Positions 12,618 through 23,470 of a stretch of DNA of 64,000 bases are shown piece after piece. Within the stretch, counting starts at the first letter, position 1. Every line of letters begins with the position of its first letter. A program made the position numbers and the translations under genes. Location: assembly GCF_000321225.1 (NCBI RefSeq), contig NW_004451008.1, positions 1,724,040 through 1,788,039 on the forward strand, in the 5' to 3' direction. The DNA comes from Odobenus rosmarus divergens (taxonomy: Eukaryota; Chordata; Mammalia; Carnivora; Odobenidae). Below the pieces are notes generated by a model that was not told where the DNA came from, did no database searches, and was given only the letters and a program-made list of their open reading frames with translations.

Positions 12618-12660
12618 TCTTATAAGGTAGAACAAGTCAGAACAAGCTGGAACAAGTCAG
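12618..12660 (+). repeat. Short imperfect tandem repeat
   Basis: 'aacaagtcag' and 'aacaagctgg' alternate three times immediately 3' of the reversed Can-SINE. A small local duplication, no known function. Confidence 0.7.
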
Positions 12661-12674
12661 GTCTTCCAGCAGAC

Positions 12675-12895
12675 CCCTGGCTCTACAGATCTGAGTTTGA
12701 ATCCTGGTCTATTGTTCTGCCAGCTATGTGATGTTGGATGAGGTTTTGAATTTCTTTGTGCTTTTGTTTTTTCAGCTCTGGAAGGTGACACAGTAATAGT
12801 AACATCATGGGTTCACTGCTGATGCTTAAATGAGATAATGCTTAGCAGAGTGGCTATACATACTAAATGCTCTGCATATCACTATTAGAGCTTCC
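12675..12895 (+). repeat. MIR SINE
   Basis: 'gagtttgaatcctggtctat', 'ccagctatgtgatgttgga', 'taatagtaacatcatgggtt' and 'taaatgagataatgcttagc' match the MIR order almost end to end. Confidence 0.75.
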
Positions 12896-12904
12896 CAAAG
12901 CCAG

Positions 12905-13470
12905 ATTTACTCACTCAATAAACATTTCGCAGGAATGTATTTTATAGGTGCTTTCTATTGTATGTGGTCTCCAGTATTAGGTCCTACACCTAAGGCTGGT
13001 AGAGAGTGCCTCAAACATTATTCTTGCCCTGCCCTTCCTAGTCTAGCAGAATGAGACATAAGACCTGAACACCAGTAGGCAGAGTCCAGAGCAAGCTGTG
13101 ATCAGCTCATGAAAATGCAAAGAGCTTGGGAAGAGCAGGAAAGGAAGGGAAGGGGGATTCATGGAGGCCACTGTATGCGAGCCATAGATTTCAGAATAGA
13201 CTTGGACATGCAGACATGTCTGGGAAAGGGTGTCCCAAGAAGAGAGAGTAAAGGGAGCAAAGGTAAAAACAAAGGAACATGGAGGCATAGACTTGTAAGA
13301 GTTGGTGGAACAAAGAGTATAAAAAGGTGTCTCGGGGATTGTTGGAAAGGCAGGCAACTCCCAGGTCATGTTAGCCTTGAATGCTGAGGAATTTGGTGTA
13401 TGTTCACTTGGGTAGTTGTGGGCCTGGGGAAAAGTTTTCCTCTGATAAGTGACACAAATCAGATCTTTTG
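12905..13470 (-). repeat. LINE L2 fragment
   Basis: It starts as the reversed L2 3' end ('ttactcactcaataaacatt') and passes through the purine-rich UTR/C-terminal coding region ('catgttagccttgaatgctg', 'gtgacacaaatcagatct'). No intact frame remains. Confidence 0.5.
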
Positions 13471-13884
13471 ATTATCTATCATATTATTTTATATATTTGT
13501 TCATTGAATGCATTTTTATGGTAACCGTTCTTTCCTTTATTAAGAATAGTTAAGAGTTAACTAGATAGTGCAATATACTTTTAAACTAAGTAAATTTCCC
13601 CTGTGGAAAAAATTCCTGTGCTCGGGGATAGAAGGTGGCCTTATAATTCCCAGTTGAAAACAAAGTCATTATTTAAAGCCTTTGATAAATATTAGGAGGG
13701 CTCAAACCAGTGGCAGTATTTCATGAGTTTTGAATTATCTACAGCATCCCTCTCGCATTATGCTTCGCACACAAAAAAGTCATATGACCTACATCTTTAT
13801 CTGCTCCAGTCTTAAGCTTCTATATATAGACTTTGGTTATGAATGTTTTTTCCTATGAAAAGGTCAGACTTTGCACATGTACCA

Positions 13885-14383
13885 TCAATGCAAAGCCCTG
13901 CTTATTAAAAAGCAGGCAAGCGAGTGTGTAAAAGTCATTGAAATATTATTGATGTGGGGGAAAAGCCTGGCAGTTCGCTGAAAAAGAAATGGCCTCCAAA
14001 CATTCTCGGACAGAAGATGGGGAAGCCTCTCTCTTGCGATTACAGAAGCATTTTCCTTCTGCCTAGCGTGACCTGAGGCTGTCTGTGGCACCCTTGTGCG
14101 GAAGAAGGCTGGGACACTCCCGCCCCCAGCTCTCTCGTGCATGGGGGTGCACACACTCGCCTGTGTCAGAGAGACACCAAGCTCTGTTAACTCCTCCACC
14201 ACACCTCAAACCCCCGTGGAACATCTGGAGGTGGAGCTGGGGAAGGTACCTCGGCCAGATAGATGCAAACCCAATTTGGGGTTTCCGGTCGTATGCAGAG
14301 TGCGGCAGCCACCCTCGGCCAACTTGCAACACCAGAGAGAACCTGGGGGAGAGTTGAACTCTTACTTTTAAGCCAAAGTTCAT
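13885..14383. other. GC/CpG-enriched unassigned stretch
   Basis: About 13 CpG dinucleotides fall between 14007 and 14317, above the surrounding level. Open stretches of about 90-106 codons occur in several frames on both strands, as expected when GC-rich sequence lacks stops. No repeat family or protein is recognised, and I do not call a gene. Confidence 0.4.
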
Positions 14384-14574
14384 AGGTTCAAATGCCCCTC
14401 GAATGTCAACTGCTCTGTAGGGCTAACCTTTGAGTCTGAATGCTCTGAAAAGATCAAGCTACTTTAGGAAAGAGGTCCACCGATTTCATTCGGCTCCTTT
14501 CTCCGTGACATCAAGTTCTTTCCCAGCAGGAGATTATTTAATGATTATGTGAACTAGACGTGATACTCCCTCGC

Positions 14575-14670
14575 TTTAAGAGGTAAGAAACCGAAGTTTA
14601 AAGAGGTTAAGTGACTTGCTCAGGTTCACTCAACAAGTCAGGTTCCTGTGGATTCAACATGTGGTCAAGG
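14575..14670 (-). repeat. MIR SINE core
   Basis: 'taagaaaccgaagtttaaag' is followed by 'aggttaagtgacttgctcag', the reversed MIR central core; the flanks are lost. Confidence 0.65.
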
Positions 14671-14864
14671 AGTCAGTGCTGGGATGGGCACTCTTGTCAC
14701 ATAAAGCAGTGGATGCCACTGTGCCTTTTCTCTGTTGGTTAATATCTACCTGTTAAGACAAGCCTCACAGGAGACCTTAAAAATAGGGATCAGGAAGTTA
14801 TAGTGAGTTAAGTATTAAGTCAACGGTTGGAAGAACCTCGTTATGGTTTTAGATCAGATGTTAT

Positions 14865-15000
14865 CAGACACTCATTCATTCACTCACTCATTTATTCATT
14901 CAGTGAACATTTATTGGGAACATGCCAGGCCTCATTCTACACACTGGGGGTACAGTGTTATGAACAAAACCTGATGCCGTCCTGATCCCTTGAAACTGAG
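14865..15000 (-). repeat. LINE L2 3' end
   Basis: 'cattcagtgaacatttattg', 'catgccaggcctcattctac' and 'cactgggggtacagtgttat' are the classical reversed L2 terminus, preceded by a decayed CATT-type repeat. Confidence 0.65.
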
Positions 15001-15040
15001 ACTGGGGGCCTCCTATATATACGCTGCAGATTCTTTATAC

Positions 15041-15060
15041 TTTTTTTTTTTTTTTTTTTT
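15041..15060 (+). repeat. Poly-T run
   Basis: Twenty T residues in a row with no SINE body recognised alongside. It may be the reversed A tail of an old retroposon. Confidence 0.7.
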
Positions 15061-15349
15061 GCTTACCCCCTTCATCTGTCCTCCAGCATGTGAGCCCCTC
15101 AGAGGCAAGAGCCATGGCTAACCCACTTGTGAATCTCACCACCTGGTACCAAGTGGCACTCGTGGTAGCAGGGATGATCTGTGAGGTTTCCCCACTCATT
15201 CCTGGATCCCGCCCCTTCAGACCCCCACAAAGTTCCCTGTTCACAACTTGGATAGGTTTGAGGCTGTGGGGGTTACCAACATGGTAGTATCAGATAAAGA
15301 CATGCTTAGATTCAAGTGAAACAGTATGAGCACTTGTAGTTAAAAAATC

Positions 15350-15530
15350 AAGAAAGGAAAGGGAAGGGAAGGGAAAGAGAAAAGAGAAGAGAAGAAAAGA
15401 AAAGAAAAAGAAGAGAAGAAAGGAGAAGAGAAAGACAAAGATAAAGACAAGGCAAGGCAAGGCAAAAGGAAAAGAAAAGAGAAGAAAAGAGAAGAAAAAA
15501 GAAAAGGAAAGAAAAGAAAGAAAAGAAAAA
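15350..15530 (+). repeat. GA-rich low-complexity tract
   Basis: About 180 bases composed of A and G with rare C (aaagac, aaggc subrepeats around 15432-15464). Units GGAAA, GAAAA and AAGAG intermix. The reverse-strand open frame is only S/F/L-rich low-complexity translation and is not a gene. The tract can adopt triplex-type structures. Confidence 0.9.
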
Positions 15531-15849
15531 TTCAATCTTGCAGTAGGAGCTGTCCAAGAATAGCAGCCTGTTTCGTGGAGTGAAGATTCCCCATCACTGG
15601 AGGCAAGGCCACCACTCCAACGAGGAAGTGAAGATAGTCAAGCATGCGATGGGAACACATCACTCCTGACTGGGACCAGCTCTCCATTATTGACCATTTT
15701 GAGTATCAGTGATGGTACTAAATCCCTGAAATTTCATTCCCCCTCTCCCAAAGAGGTCAAACTTGAAAAATTAACTTGGATCTAACTTCATCTTTACCAG
15801 TCTACAGACTATGGTAATAGTGCCAGTCCAAGAAAAATGGCTTTCTTCT

Positions 15850-16260
15850 GTTTTATTAGCTTACCTCTCTTAAAATTCCACTTTTGATGCACTACTTAGT
15901 GGCTCCAAAACCCTTCATAGTTCCGTATCGACTCCAGGCTAAACCCCAATCACTTCATACTAGCATTCAAGATCCTTCACCACCAGGCTCCAATACGTCT
16001 CCTTCTTAGCCTTACCTTGAACTTCTCTTCATCCACCACCTAGTTCCTTAGTCTGTTAAATGCAGAGCCTCTGGAACACTCCTCCTCTTTTCCATCTCCA
16101 CATTTTTCTTTACATTATTCCAATACCAGTCATATTTGTGGCATCTATTTCCTTATTCCTTAGAGTCTTTCCTTATTTGCTTACACTCCTGTGTCTTCAT
16201 TATCATGTGCCCAGTGTCCAGTCTGTCTCTCAGGCCAAGTTTATTGGCTGGAATTAACTT
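15850..16260 (+). repeat. LINE L2 ORF2 C-terminal / 3' fragment
   Basis: 'ccaaaacccttcatagttcc', 'aggctaaaccccaatcactt', 'attcaagatccttcaccacc' and later 'ctctggaacactcctcctct' follow the forward L2 end-of-ORF2 layout. Frames are broken. Confidence 0.5.
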
Positions 16261-16314
16261 GAATTAGAAAACATTTTTTCCGTGCAGGGTGGCCGAAGGA
16301 CACATTGGTTAAAC

Positions 16315-16530
16315 GTACCAATTCTGCAGCCAGCCTCCTCTAGTGTGAGCCCTAGCTTTGCCACTTACTGGCAGGGTGATCCCAAGCTAGTTACTTAAAC
16401 TCCCAGGGACCCAGGTTTTTCATCTGTAGAATGGGAAAAATAATAGCCCCTACCTCATGTCAGGAGGGTTAAATGATTGATTTTTATGAAGTACATACTC
16501 TAGTGTCTGACACCCAGCTATTCACTTAGG
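16315..16530 (+). repeat. MIR SINE
   Basis: 'ctagctttgccacttactgg', 'caggtttttcatctgtagaa', 'aataatagcccctacctcat' and 'gggttaaatgattg' give a near full-length MIR. Confidence 0.85.
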
Positions 16531-16599
16531 TAGTGCCTATTCATTCTTTAAGGTGCCCTTTTATTTCTTCCTCCTTCATGAATATTAATTCTATTTTCC

Positions 16600-16700
16600 A
16601 TGTATAAAGCAGTTCAGAGTTTACAAAGACCTTTCATATGTGTTTTCACATTTAATCATCACAGTAATATGTGAGGTAGGTGTTGCCATCCCCAGAGAGT
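16600..16700 (-). repeat. MIR3-type SINE fragment
   Basis: 'agagtttacaaagacctttc' and 'catttaatcatcacagtaat' then 'gtgaggtaggtgttgcc' match the reversed MIR3 3' half. Confidence 0.55.
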
Positions 16701-16954
16701 TTGGGTGACACAGGTAAAAGCAGGGGGCGGGGATGGGGGTTGGTGACAGGAACTCGGAGATTCTGGTTCAATGTCCTGAGGGTGTTCAGACACAACATCT
16801 TGCTCCCAGTCTGGATCAGTGAGATTTACGTCTTCACACACTCCCCGGAGGCTTGGCGGTTGCAGCTTACCTCTGCTGCAGATCGCTCTGTGAACTTTGC
16901 TCCATCCTGTATGCAAACCTTCACTGCAGGACACCAAATAATTGTAACAGCCGA

Positions 16955-17060
16955 GCAAAACACCCAAGTTAGAAGGGATCTTGGACATCATTAAGTCCGA
17001 TCCCTCTCCCCACCCAAACCATTTTACAAATGGGAACACTAAGTTCCAGGAAAGAAAATT
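16955..17060 (-). repeat. MIR-superfamily fragment
   Basis: 'agaagggatcttggacatca' and 'ccattttacaaatgggaaca' are the reversed tail and core of a MIR-related SINE. Confidence 0.5.
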
Positions 17061-17089
17061 ATTTTTTTAAGACCCACTAGTTTACATGC

Positions 17090-17290
17090 TCCTCAAGATA
17101 GGGTCATGTGCGGGCACTGGAGAAATAAAGACAAGACTCTGGCTCTCACGGAAAACATAGTCTAGTAAACTAGGTCCTACACATTTTGTTATCTCAAATG
17201 TCTAACCCAGTGCCTAATACACACAGTAGGTGCACCATAAATGCCCCCTGAATAAATGAACAAATGAACAAATGAATAAATGAATGTCAC
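17090..17290 (+). repeat. LINE L2 3' end with AATG-type tail
   Basis: 'acccagtgcctaatacacac' and 'agtaggtgcaccataaatgc' form the L2 terminus, which runs into 'aatgaacaaatgaacaaatg' tandem units at about 17250-17285. L2 typically ends in such short tandem units. Confidence 0.6.
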
Positions 17291-17929
17291 TACTCAGTCA
17301 CTGGCTGAGCTGCCTCTAAACCCTGGGCTCCAGATTACCAACATGGGCTCCCCACTGCTCCCACCTTCCACCTCCCCCATCCAGACTCGCTTTATAGTGG
17401 GGTTTGAGAAAGAGCTAATAGACATGTTGCCCATCATGTTTATTCAGGATGCAAAAGTGGATTCCTAGTTATCTTGCAGAAGAGTTTGCTCTCTGTCTCT
17501 GCTTCAGGGACAGACAGTGAGCAGGGAGGTAGCAGAAGACCAGCTCCAACAGACCCAAGATGTGGCCTGTGGGATGCCAGTGCTGTGTAAAATGTTCCCG
17601 TAACTTTGCTGTACAAACAGAAACTGATATGTGATGCATATCGGCTTGTGACGGATACCTTAACATGCTTCACATTTTTCCTGCTTTCACTGTTTCATAG
17701 AATGTCCCAGCTGGCAGGTGCCTTGGAGATAATCGGGCTTAATAATTTCTTTATGGGAGAGATAAAAAGTCAAGAGTCAGAGGGGGACATTGAGTAGCTC
17801 AGAGTCACACATCGTATCAGCAGCCCAGACTAAACTTGCATGCAGGTTCCCTGGCTTCCAGTGAAGACATTCTTCCCATGCCCCATATTGCTGGATCTGG
17901 CATTAAGCCAGCAGACTACACTAGCACAA

Positions 17930-18012
17930 ACTTCTCAAGAGCACAGGTTCCGTGTGACTTACCTTTCTACCTTGCACTGTTGGCATAGTGTTTGGCACTT
18001 CACAGAAACTCC
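17930..18012 (+). repeat. Possible LINE L2 3' fragment
   Basis: 'agagcacaggttccgtgtga', 'ttgcactgttggcatagtg' and 'tttggcacttcacagaaact' resemble a decayed L2 terminus. Weak. Confidence 0.3.
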
Positions 18013-18014
18013 TT

Positions 18015-18195
18015 CCCTGCTCAGCACTGTGGAGTTCTCAAAGAGCTTTCATGCTCATCATAAGTCCCATTTTATAGATCAGGGAGCCTCAGGCGGCCCA
18101 AAGGGACTAAGGGCTCATGGCTTCAGAAAAATTGTAGCAGAACTTGAACCTCAATCTTCTGACAATCAGTCCATGCTCCACCTCAACACTGCATA
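18015..18195 (-). repeat. MIR SINE
   Basis: 'gtcccattttatagatcagg', 'gcagaacttgaacctcaatc' and 'ttctgacaatcagtccatgc' are in reversed MIR order. Confidence 0.6.
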
Positions 18196-18199
18196 ACAG

Positions 18200-18955
18200 T
18201 CCAGTAACTATTTGATGACCAAGTGCATGAATAATGGTAGAATGGGTGAATGAATGAAAGACTGACAAACATAGGAATCAATCACTCACTCTTGAGAAAC
18301 AGTTTTTAGGAAAATAATTAACTTCAGACCCTTATTCTGCCTGGACCCATGGTGACCTGTTTCAGCTCTGTTGCCTGTGCTTTCCTTCTACTGGACGCCT
18401 CACATATGTGTTTAAGGGAAGGGGGAAAACTAAGAACTCCCAAACTCCGTGTTCTTTCAGAGGCCCATGTCTCTGATGTTATTATATCCAATTTGGATGA
18501 TTAAAAGAAAGCATGAAGAAAGACCTTTAAACCATCCAAATATCACCATCCAGAGATTATATCAGTAGTTAATATTTTACTGAACATCCATCCTTTTTTT
18601 AGTCTTTTTTTTGTCAAAGCATATATATCATTTATTTAGTGGATTCATACTGATTAAACTGCATAGTGATCTATTTTTGGCATTTCATAATAAATCACAA
18701 ATATCTAGTTGGGCCATGAGTGGATCAAGAGGAAGAATGAGCATAATATTTTGACAACATTTGATCTGCTGAGTAACGCATAGATGTTGAGATCCCCAAA
18801 CACTGCTTTCTAATGACTGTTTCAAGAGCCCAGTGAAACCATTTTACCAGGCTCTGTCTGAGATTTTCTGTTTCTAAGATGGCCATGGCTATAACACTGT
18901 TAAAACATGAGTAATTGAAATAGCTTGGAATAACAGCTTTCAATTTGCTAACCTC
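18200..18955. other. Unassigned AT-rich sequence
   Basis: No gene or confident repeat. The part around 18550-18720 ('aatattttactgaacatcca', 'catttatttagtggattcat') has the flavour of old LINE sequence but is too decayed to name. Confidence 0.4.

Positions 18956-18959
<4 letters not shown>

Positions 18960-18991
<32 letters not shown>
18960..18991 (+). repeat. (CA)n microsatellite
   Basis: Thirty-two bases of uninterrupted AC/CA dinucleotide. Confidence 0.95.
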
Positions 18992-18993
<2 letters not shown>

Positions 18994-19064
18994 ATGTACA
19001 CTGGCACACCCTATTGTAAGTCAATCAGTGTGTTCAGTAGGCGAAGAAGGAGACATCACACATC

Positions 19065-19355
19065 TCATATGTTCCTTATGACAGCCCTAGAAGAGAAGCA
19101 AGGTTCGTGTCATTATTTTAAAGATGAAGAAATTGAGGATCAGGGGGATTACATGTACATGCCCGGGATTTTGTGTTGTTTTAAAAATAATACTGAAGAA
19201 AAAAATAAGCAAACAAAATGAGCCAGTGTTGAAAGAGGAGTTCCTTGGGCTGAAGATTAGTAGAAGATTTTATTCATTCGTAGTGCGATGGAGACTTGAA
19301 CCCATCTTTGATCTTCCATTCCAGCCTACTCTTTCTATCATGCTACACTGCCTTT
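19065..19355 (-). repeat. MIR-superfamily SINE, split
   Basis: 'attttaaagatgaagaaatt' (core) and 'gagacttgaacccatctttg' (distal part) fit one reversed MIR interrupted by about 100 bases of A-rich unrelated sequence at roughly 19170-19280. Confidence 0.45.
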
Positions 19356-19897
19356 CTGACTTAAAACACGTTTGAAGTTTTGGTGATTTTAGTTCATTTC
19401 ATGGGATAGATATACATACATTGCCCCAACTCCATCAGCACGAGTGCTGACAGTGCATTCTGTGGCCTCTCCAGATGGGCTGACTGCCTGTCAGGTCTGT
19501 AAATGAGGTTTAATTTGATTAACGTGGGCCACTGGTCAGGACAACCTCCCCCACTCAGTGAGGCGCGGGCCACCGGGCACGGCTGGCTGGAGAGTCAGAG
19601 AGAGGTTGTGATTCATTTCTGCCCTAGGCACCCACCTGGCCGGCCTGGTGCAAGGGCTATGGGACCAGGGGAAAGTGACAGGCTGCAGGCACTCTGCCTG
19701 TGAGCTGGGCCTCGGGAGTAATAGCGAGAAGAGGGGTGAGAGTAGCAGCTGCTGAGGTTGATATTTATATAATGACTCTCTGTGTTCAAGGCAGGAAGTG
19801 AAACCGAGGTTGTGCTGAGGCACTTTCCTTCCCCCACACCGCTGCCCACGGGTAGCTCCAAAGGGGTGACATGGGGAGAACCTGAGCGGGGTATGCC

Positions 19898-19900
<3 letters not shown>

Positions 19901-19936
<36 letters not shown>
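19901..19936 (+). repeat. (GT)18 microsatellite
   Basis: Thirty-six bases of uninterrupted GT in a locally GC-rich setting. Confidence 0.95.
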
Positions 19937-19939
<3 letters not shown>

Positions 19940-20605
19940 GGGAGACGCGCCAGGTCCTGGGCTGGTCACTGAGATGTCACTGCCGAGGCTCTGTCTGCTG
20001 ACCCCAGGGGCTCCTGTCTCTCCGTGTTCTCAGCCTTCATCCGCTCCCTCCCTCCTCCTAGTTCCCCTTCATGATGGGGAGAGCCCGAATGTTCCCCCGA
20101 AGCTTCACAGGAATGCTGTGAGGGTACATGAGATAGGATCTGTACAATGCAGGGCCAGCCATGCATCTCTGAGGAATGAGCATTAAGCTCTTTGTTGCTT
20201 TTCTGTGACTATTTCCAACACCATCACCTGTGGTTTCTGCAGACGGTTGTTCCCTGACTTTTTTACCTGCCTCGAGTCAACATTCTGCCTCGCTCCTCTC
20301 CTTTCCTTTCAGGCATTAATATCTTTTCAGACAGCCTCAGGCTTCAGAGCCAATATCCCCACCAGGGCCCACCATCCCTTTTGCTTAAGCCGAGGCTTAG
20401 AAATGCTATTCTTACCTGTCTACAATAAAAATGTATTTTAATCTAGATTGCATGCCATCTAAAGACCTTTTCCTATTCTGCTTCCCACCCTAGTATTGGG
20501 GAACCATTTGCATCATGGAGGGTTCACAGCCAAAAAAAAGGGACCTTAAAAATGATCTAGCCCTCTCTTTTTCAATTGGTGAAGGACCAGCAAGAGCAGC
20601 GGTAC

Positions 20606-20726
20606 CGAGGAGCTTGTTTGGACTGTGGAATCGGAAGCCCCACTCCAGACCCACAGAATCAGAAACTGTATTTTTGCAAGATCTCTGGATGATTCATATG
20701 TTCATTATACTTTGAGAAATACTGCC
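20606..20726 (+). mobile_element. MER5-type hAT element fragment
   Basis: 'ccactccagacccacagaat' then 'cagaaactgta' and 'atgttcattatactttgaga' match the 3' two thirds of the non-autonomous MER5A DNA transposon. The 5' terminal inverted repeat is missing. Confidence 0.65.
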
Positions 20727-20744
20727 TTAGTCCAAGATGCTCAC

Positions 20745-20865
20745 TAGCAGTTGGAGGAAATAAGGGCTCAAAGAGGGAGCCAGACCTGCCCAAGGTCATG
20801 CAGCAGGAGACTACCATCAGGATGGAACTCAGTAGCCTCTGTAGTTCAAGCCTCTTCTGCGTGAG
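20745..20865 (-). repeat. MIR SINE
   Basis: 'ataagggctcaaagagggag', 'cctgcccaaggtcatgcagc' and 'gatggaactcagtagcctct' are the reversed MIR core and distal part. It lies next to the MER5 fragment. Confidence 0.65.
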
Positions 20866-21239
20866 GCCCTAATGAAGATACAGCCTCAGGCCAGCACTAT
20901 GAAACCAGCAGGGCAAGGTCTTCCCCCTTTTCATTTTTACTCTAAATTTCATTAATGGGCATTTTTGCAATTTACTTCACCAATAGAAAATCAATACAAA
21001 TGGTTTTCCCACACCTCCTTTGAACTCTTGTCTGGTCTAAGTTACCATTCTAGGGGCCGAGTTCCACAGAGCCTAGTGTGCTTAATTAGGGATGTTCAAC
21101 CAGAGTTTATTCAAAGGAGAGCCTCTGGGTGTGTTAAGGAAAGGGAGATGCGTTATCAGATGTTTCAGTGACCCCAGCCCTGCCCCTCAGGGGCCTTGCC
21201 AGGAAAAACTATGCATGACAGTGTGTTTTGAATCACAAA

Positions 21240-21410
21240 ATTATCACCCTGGAAGGGACATTAGACATCATCTCATCCAACACCTTCAAATCTCTGAGCC
21301 ATAGAGAAAAATGACTTTCTCAGGTTTATCCAACAAACTGGTAGCATGTTTGGGGCAAGAGTTCAAATCTCTTGCCTTTCAAGTCAGGGATCCATGCTGT
21401 GTGGCTCCTC
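21240..21410 (-). repeat. MIR-superfamily SINE
   Basis: 'ctggaagggacattagacat', 'catctcatccaacaccttca' and 'gcaagagttcaaatctcttg' follow the reversed order of a MIR-related SINE with the 'agatcatctagtcc' tail. Confidence 0.55.
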
Positions 21411-21745
21411 CCCACTGCCCACAAACTAAATGGAATGGACAACCTAACTTAAGAAATTGGATCGTATTTACCCCAGAATTCTGAAGTGAGTCATGGGTAG
21501 AAATGTGGAGCTATTATTCAGACTGCATATCCTCTCATAAATGGTCACTGCCCCAGAGGGAATGTCATATTGCCAATGGGATTTCCACCTGTGTGAAGGG
21601 TTGCCTGGGAATTGTAAGACGCTGAATCTGACTGCCATGTCTGGAATCCAGGATTCTAGGATCATGTAAATGTAGCAAACATAAGCTATTATGGGGAGAA
21701 AAGCAGAAGGACTTTAACAAACCAACCTGCTCTTAAGAGATTAGG

Positions 21746-21861
21746 GCTAGGCACTTGATGCAATAAGGTGTTATATGCAACTGAAGGATCACTATACTCT
21801 ACCTCTGAAACTAATAATACACCATAAGTTAATCAATTGAATTGAAATAAAATTTTTTAAA
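21746..21861 (+). mobile_element. Carnivore L1 3' end, severely 5'-truncated
   Basis: Only about 115 bases remain: 'gcacttgatgcaataaggtg', 'ttatatgcaactgaaggatc', 'ctctgaaactaataatacac' and the terminal 'gaaataaaattttttaaa'. These are the L1 3' UTR end of carnivore subfamilies. An 11-bp TSD (aagagattagg) lies at 21735-21745 and 21862-21872, so this is a complete insertion event, not an eroded longer copy. Confidence 0.9.
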
Positions 21862-22249
21862 AAGAGATTAGGTTTAGGATCTAAGTAGGGGACTATTGAA
21901 ACTCAGTGCTTTCAATTTTCATAGATTCAAGATGTCTGTGGCTGGACTTTCACATCAGATATCAGCTTGATTCCAGAAATGGTTGTTATGGTACTACCTC
22001 ATTTTTGACAAGGATCATAGGAAATAATATGGTACTATTGTTGCAAACTCCCTAGATAGAGAATATTAACAAAGGGATCTGCAGAAATCAGAAACCACTC
22101 TGAATTGGGTTTTCCTTCATCCACATTTTAGTCAAAGACATGGAAGAAGGGACACTAAGTAGTGAAATCCCCACTTTTATAAATGTCACCGAACATTTTT
22201 AGTCATCATGGCACCTCCTTTTCAGACCTTACTGGTTTCACCATTAGCG

Positions 22250-22430
22250 TTTTGCAGATGCTCCAGGTGCCCCTGTGAGGTATGCAGAGAGAGGTCTATT
22301 GTCCCTATTTGAGACCAAGAACCCAAGCCTCAGGGAGCGGAGTGTTTATCCAAAGCTTTCATCACTTCAATCCCAGTTGGACTCTAAATCCAATGTTCTT
22401 TCCATTACACAATGTTGCTTCTAGGTAAAG
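22250..22430 (-). repeat. MIR SINE
   Basis: 'gtccctatttgagaccaaga', 'gcctcagggagcgg' and 'caatcccagttggactctaa' with a 'ttctttccattacacaatgt' tail fit the reversed MIR. Confidence 0.6.
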
Positions 22431-22499
22431 AAATACCACACAAAATGATAGCTCCTACTATCTGCCCACTCGTTTAGAAGTTACAAAACATTTGGACAA

Positions 22500-22980
22500 C
22501 TCTGTGATTTGGGGAGGAACGCAACTAACGGTTAAGAGCATCCTGTGTCACCCCAGGGATGCTGTGCATGGTTGTCTCATTGAACTATGGCAATGATTCT
22601 CTGAAGTGGGTGTTATTTTTCTTTTTCTTTTCTTTTTTTTTTTTAAAGATTTTTTATTTATTTATTTGACAGAGAGACACAGTGAGAGCAGGAACACAAG
22701 CAGGGGGAGTGGGAGAGGGAGAAGCAGGCTTCCCGTGGAGCAGGGAGCCCGATGCGGGGCTCGATCCCAGGACCCTGGGACCATGACCTGAGCCGAAGGC
22801 AGACGCTTAACGACTGAGCCACCCAGGCGCCCTGAAGTGGGTGTTATTTTTCTATCTGTATATTAGGAAACCAAGCAAGGTTAAGCCAAGCAAGGTTAAG
22901 CATGGTCAGAGAGCTAGAAACTGATGGAGCTACGATTAGAATTCTGAGTGGATTTGAGTTCAAAGCCTGTGTTTCCAGGT
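22500..22980 (-). repeat. MIR SINE interrupted by a Can-SINE
   Basis: 'ggcaatgattctctgaagtg' ends at the insertion point, and the copy resumes after 22832 with 'ctatctgtatattaggaaac' and 'agctagaaactgatggagct'. Inside it, 'ccaagcaaggttaag' is tandemly duplicated at about 22872-22901, a private duplication in this copy. Confidence 0.6.
22623..22831 (-). mobile_element. Can-SINE, reversed, near consensus
   Basis: A T-rich tail, 'aagattttttatttatttat', 'agcagggagcccgatgcggg', 'gctcgatcccaggaccctgg' and 'gactgagccacccaggcgcc' follow the arctoid-type Can-SINE with few changes. A 22-bp TSD (ctgaagtgggtg...) occupies 22601-22622 and 22832-22853. The clean match and long perfect TSD make it the youngest-looking SINE in the window. 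It sits inside an older MIR. Confidence 0.96.
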
Positions 22981-22999
22981 CAAATATCTCTATCAACTC

Positions 23000-23110
23000 A
23001 ATGTTACAGTAGAGGAAATGGACTTAGAGATGGTAATGACCCCAAATCATAGAGCTAATAAATCATAGAGAAAGAATATAAGCTGGAGTCCCCTGACTTT
23101 AAATCTCAGG
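23000..23110 (-). repeat. MIR SINE fragment
   Basis: 'acagtagaggaaatggactt', 'aatcatagagctaataaatc' and 'gagtcccctgactttaaatc' are the reversed core and distal part of a second MIR directly after the interrupted one. Confidence 0.55.
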
Positions 23111-23369
23111 GCATAAAGAACTCAGGAGAATCCAAAAAAGTCACAACAAAGCTTCATTTTGGGCAAATATAAAGCAGTGCTCATGAGTAAATATATCCCA
23201 ATCTCTCTAGAGTGATGGACTCTCATGTATCACAATTCAAGAAACGCCCTTAGGTTTATTACATTTCACTTCCATAACCAGGTATTGAGCAAAGCCCTTG
23301 CACCAGTTACAATGCAGGTGACTTGCATGGGTCTTCTCTTTCTCAAGTTTCTTAGCAATTTTTTGAAAT

Positions 23370-23470
23370 ATTGTTTTCCTCTTTTTACAAAGGAAAATCG
23401 GTGACTTGTCCAGGGTCGCACAGTAATGAGTGGCAGGGCGGAAACTGTGATCAGCTCTGATTGAACTCTA
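23370..23470 (-). repeat. MIR SINE fragment
   Basis: 'acaaaggaaaatcggtgact', 'ccagggtcgcacagtaatga' and 'gtggcagggcggaaactgtg' are the reversed MIR core. Confidence 0.65.

Noticed and set aside
14880..14910. CATT/CACT direct repeats as a possible CRISPR-like array
   Set aside because: Short degenerate tandem units at an L2 end, with no spacers and a mammalian context.
15290..15557. Reverse-strand frames rich in Ser, Phe and Leu
   Set aside because: Produced by the GA-rich low-complexity tract.
19515..19530. 'tttaatttgattaac' as an HNF1-type site
   Set aside because: Spacing is one base off the usual palindrome, and no conservation or context supports it.
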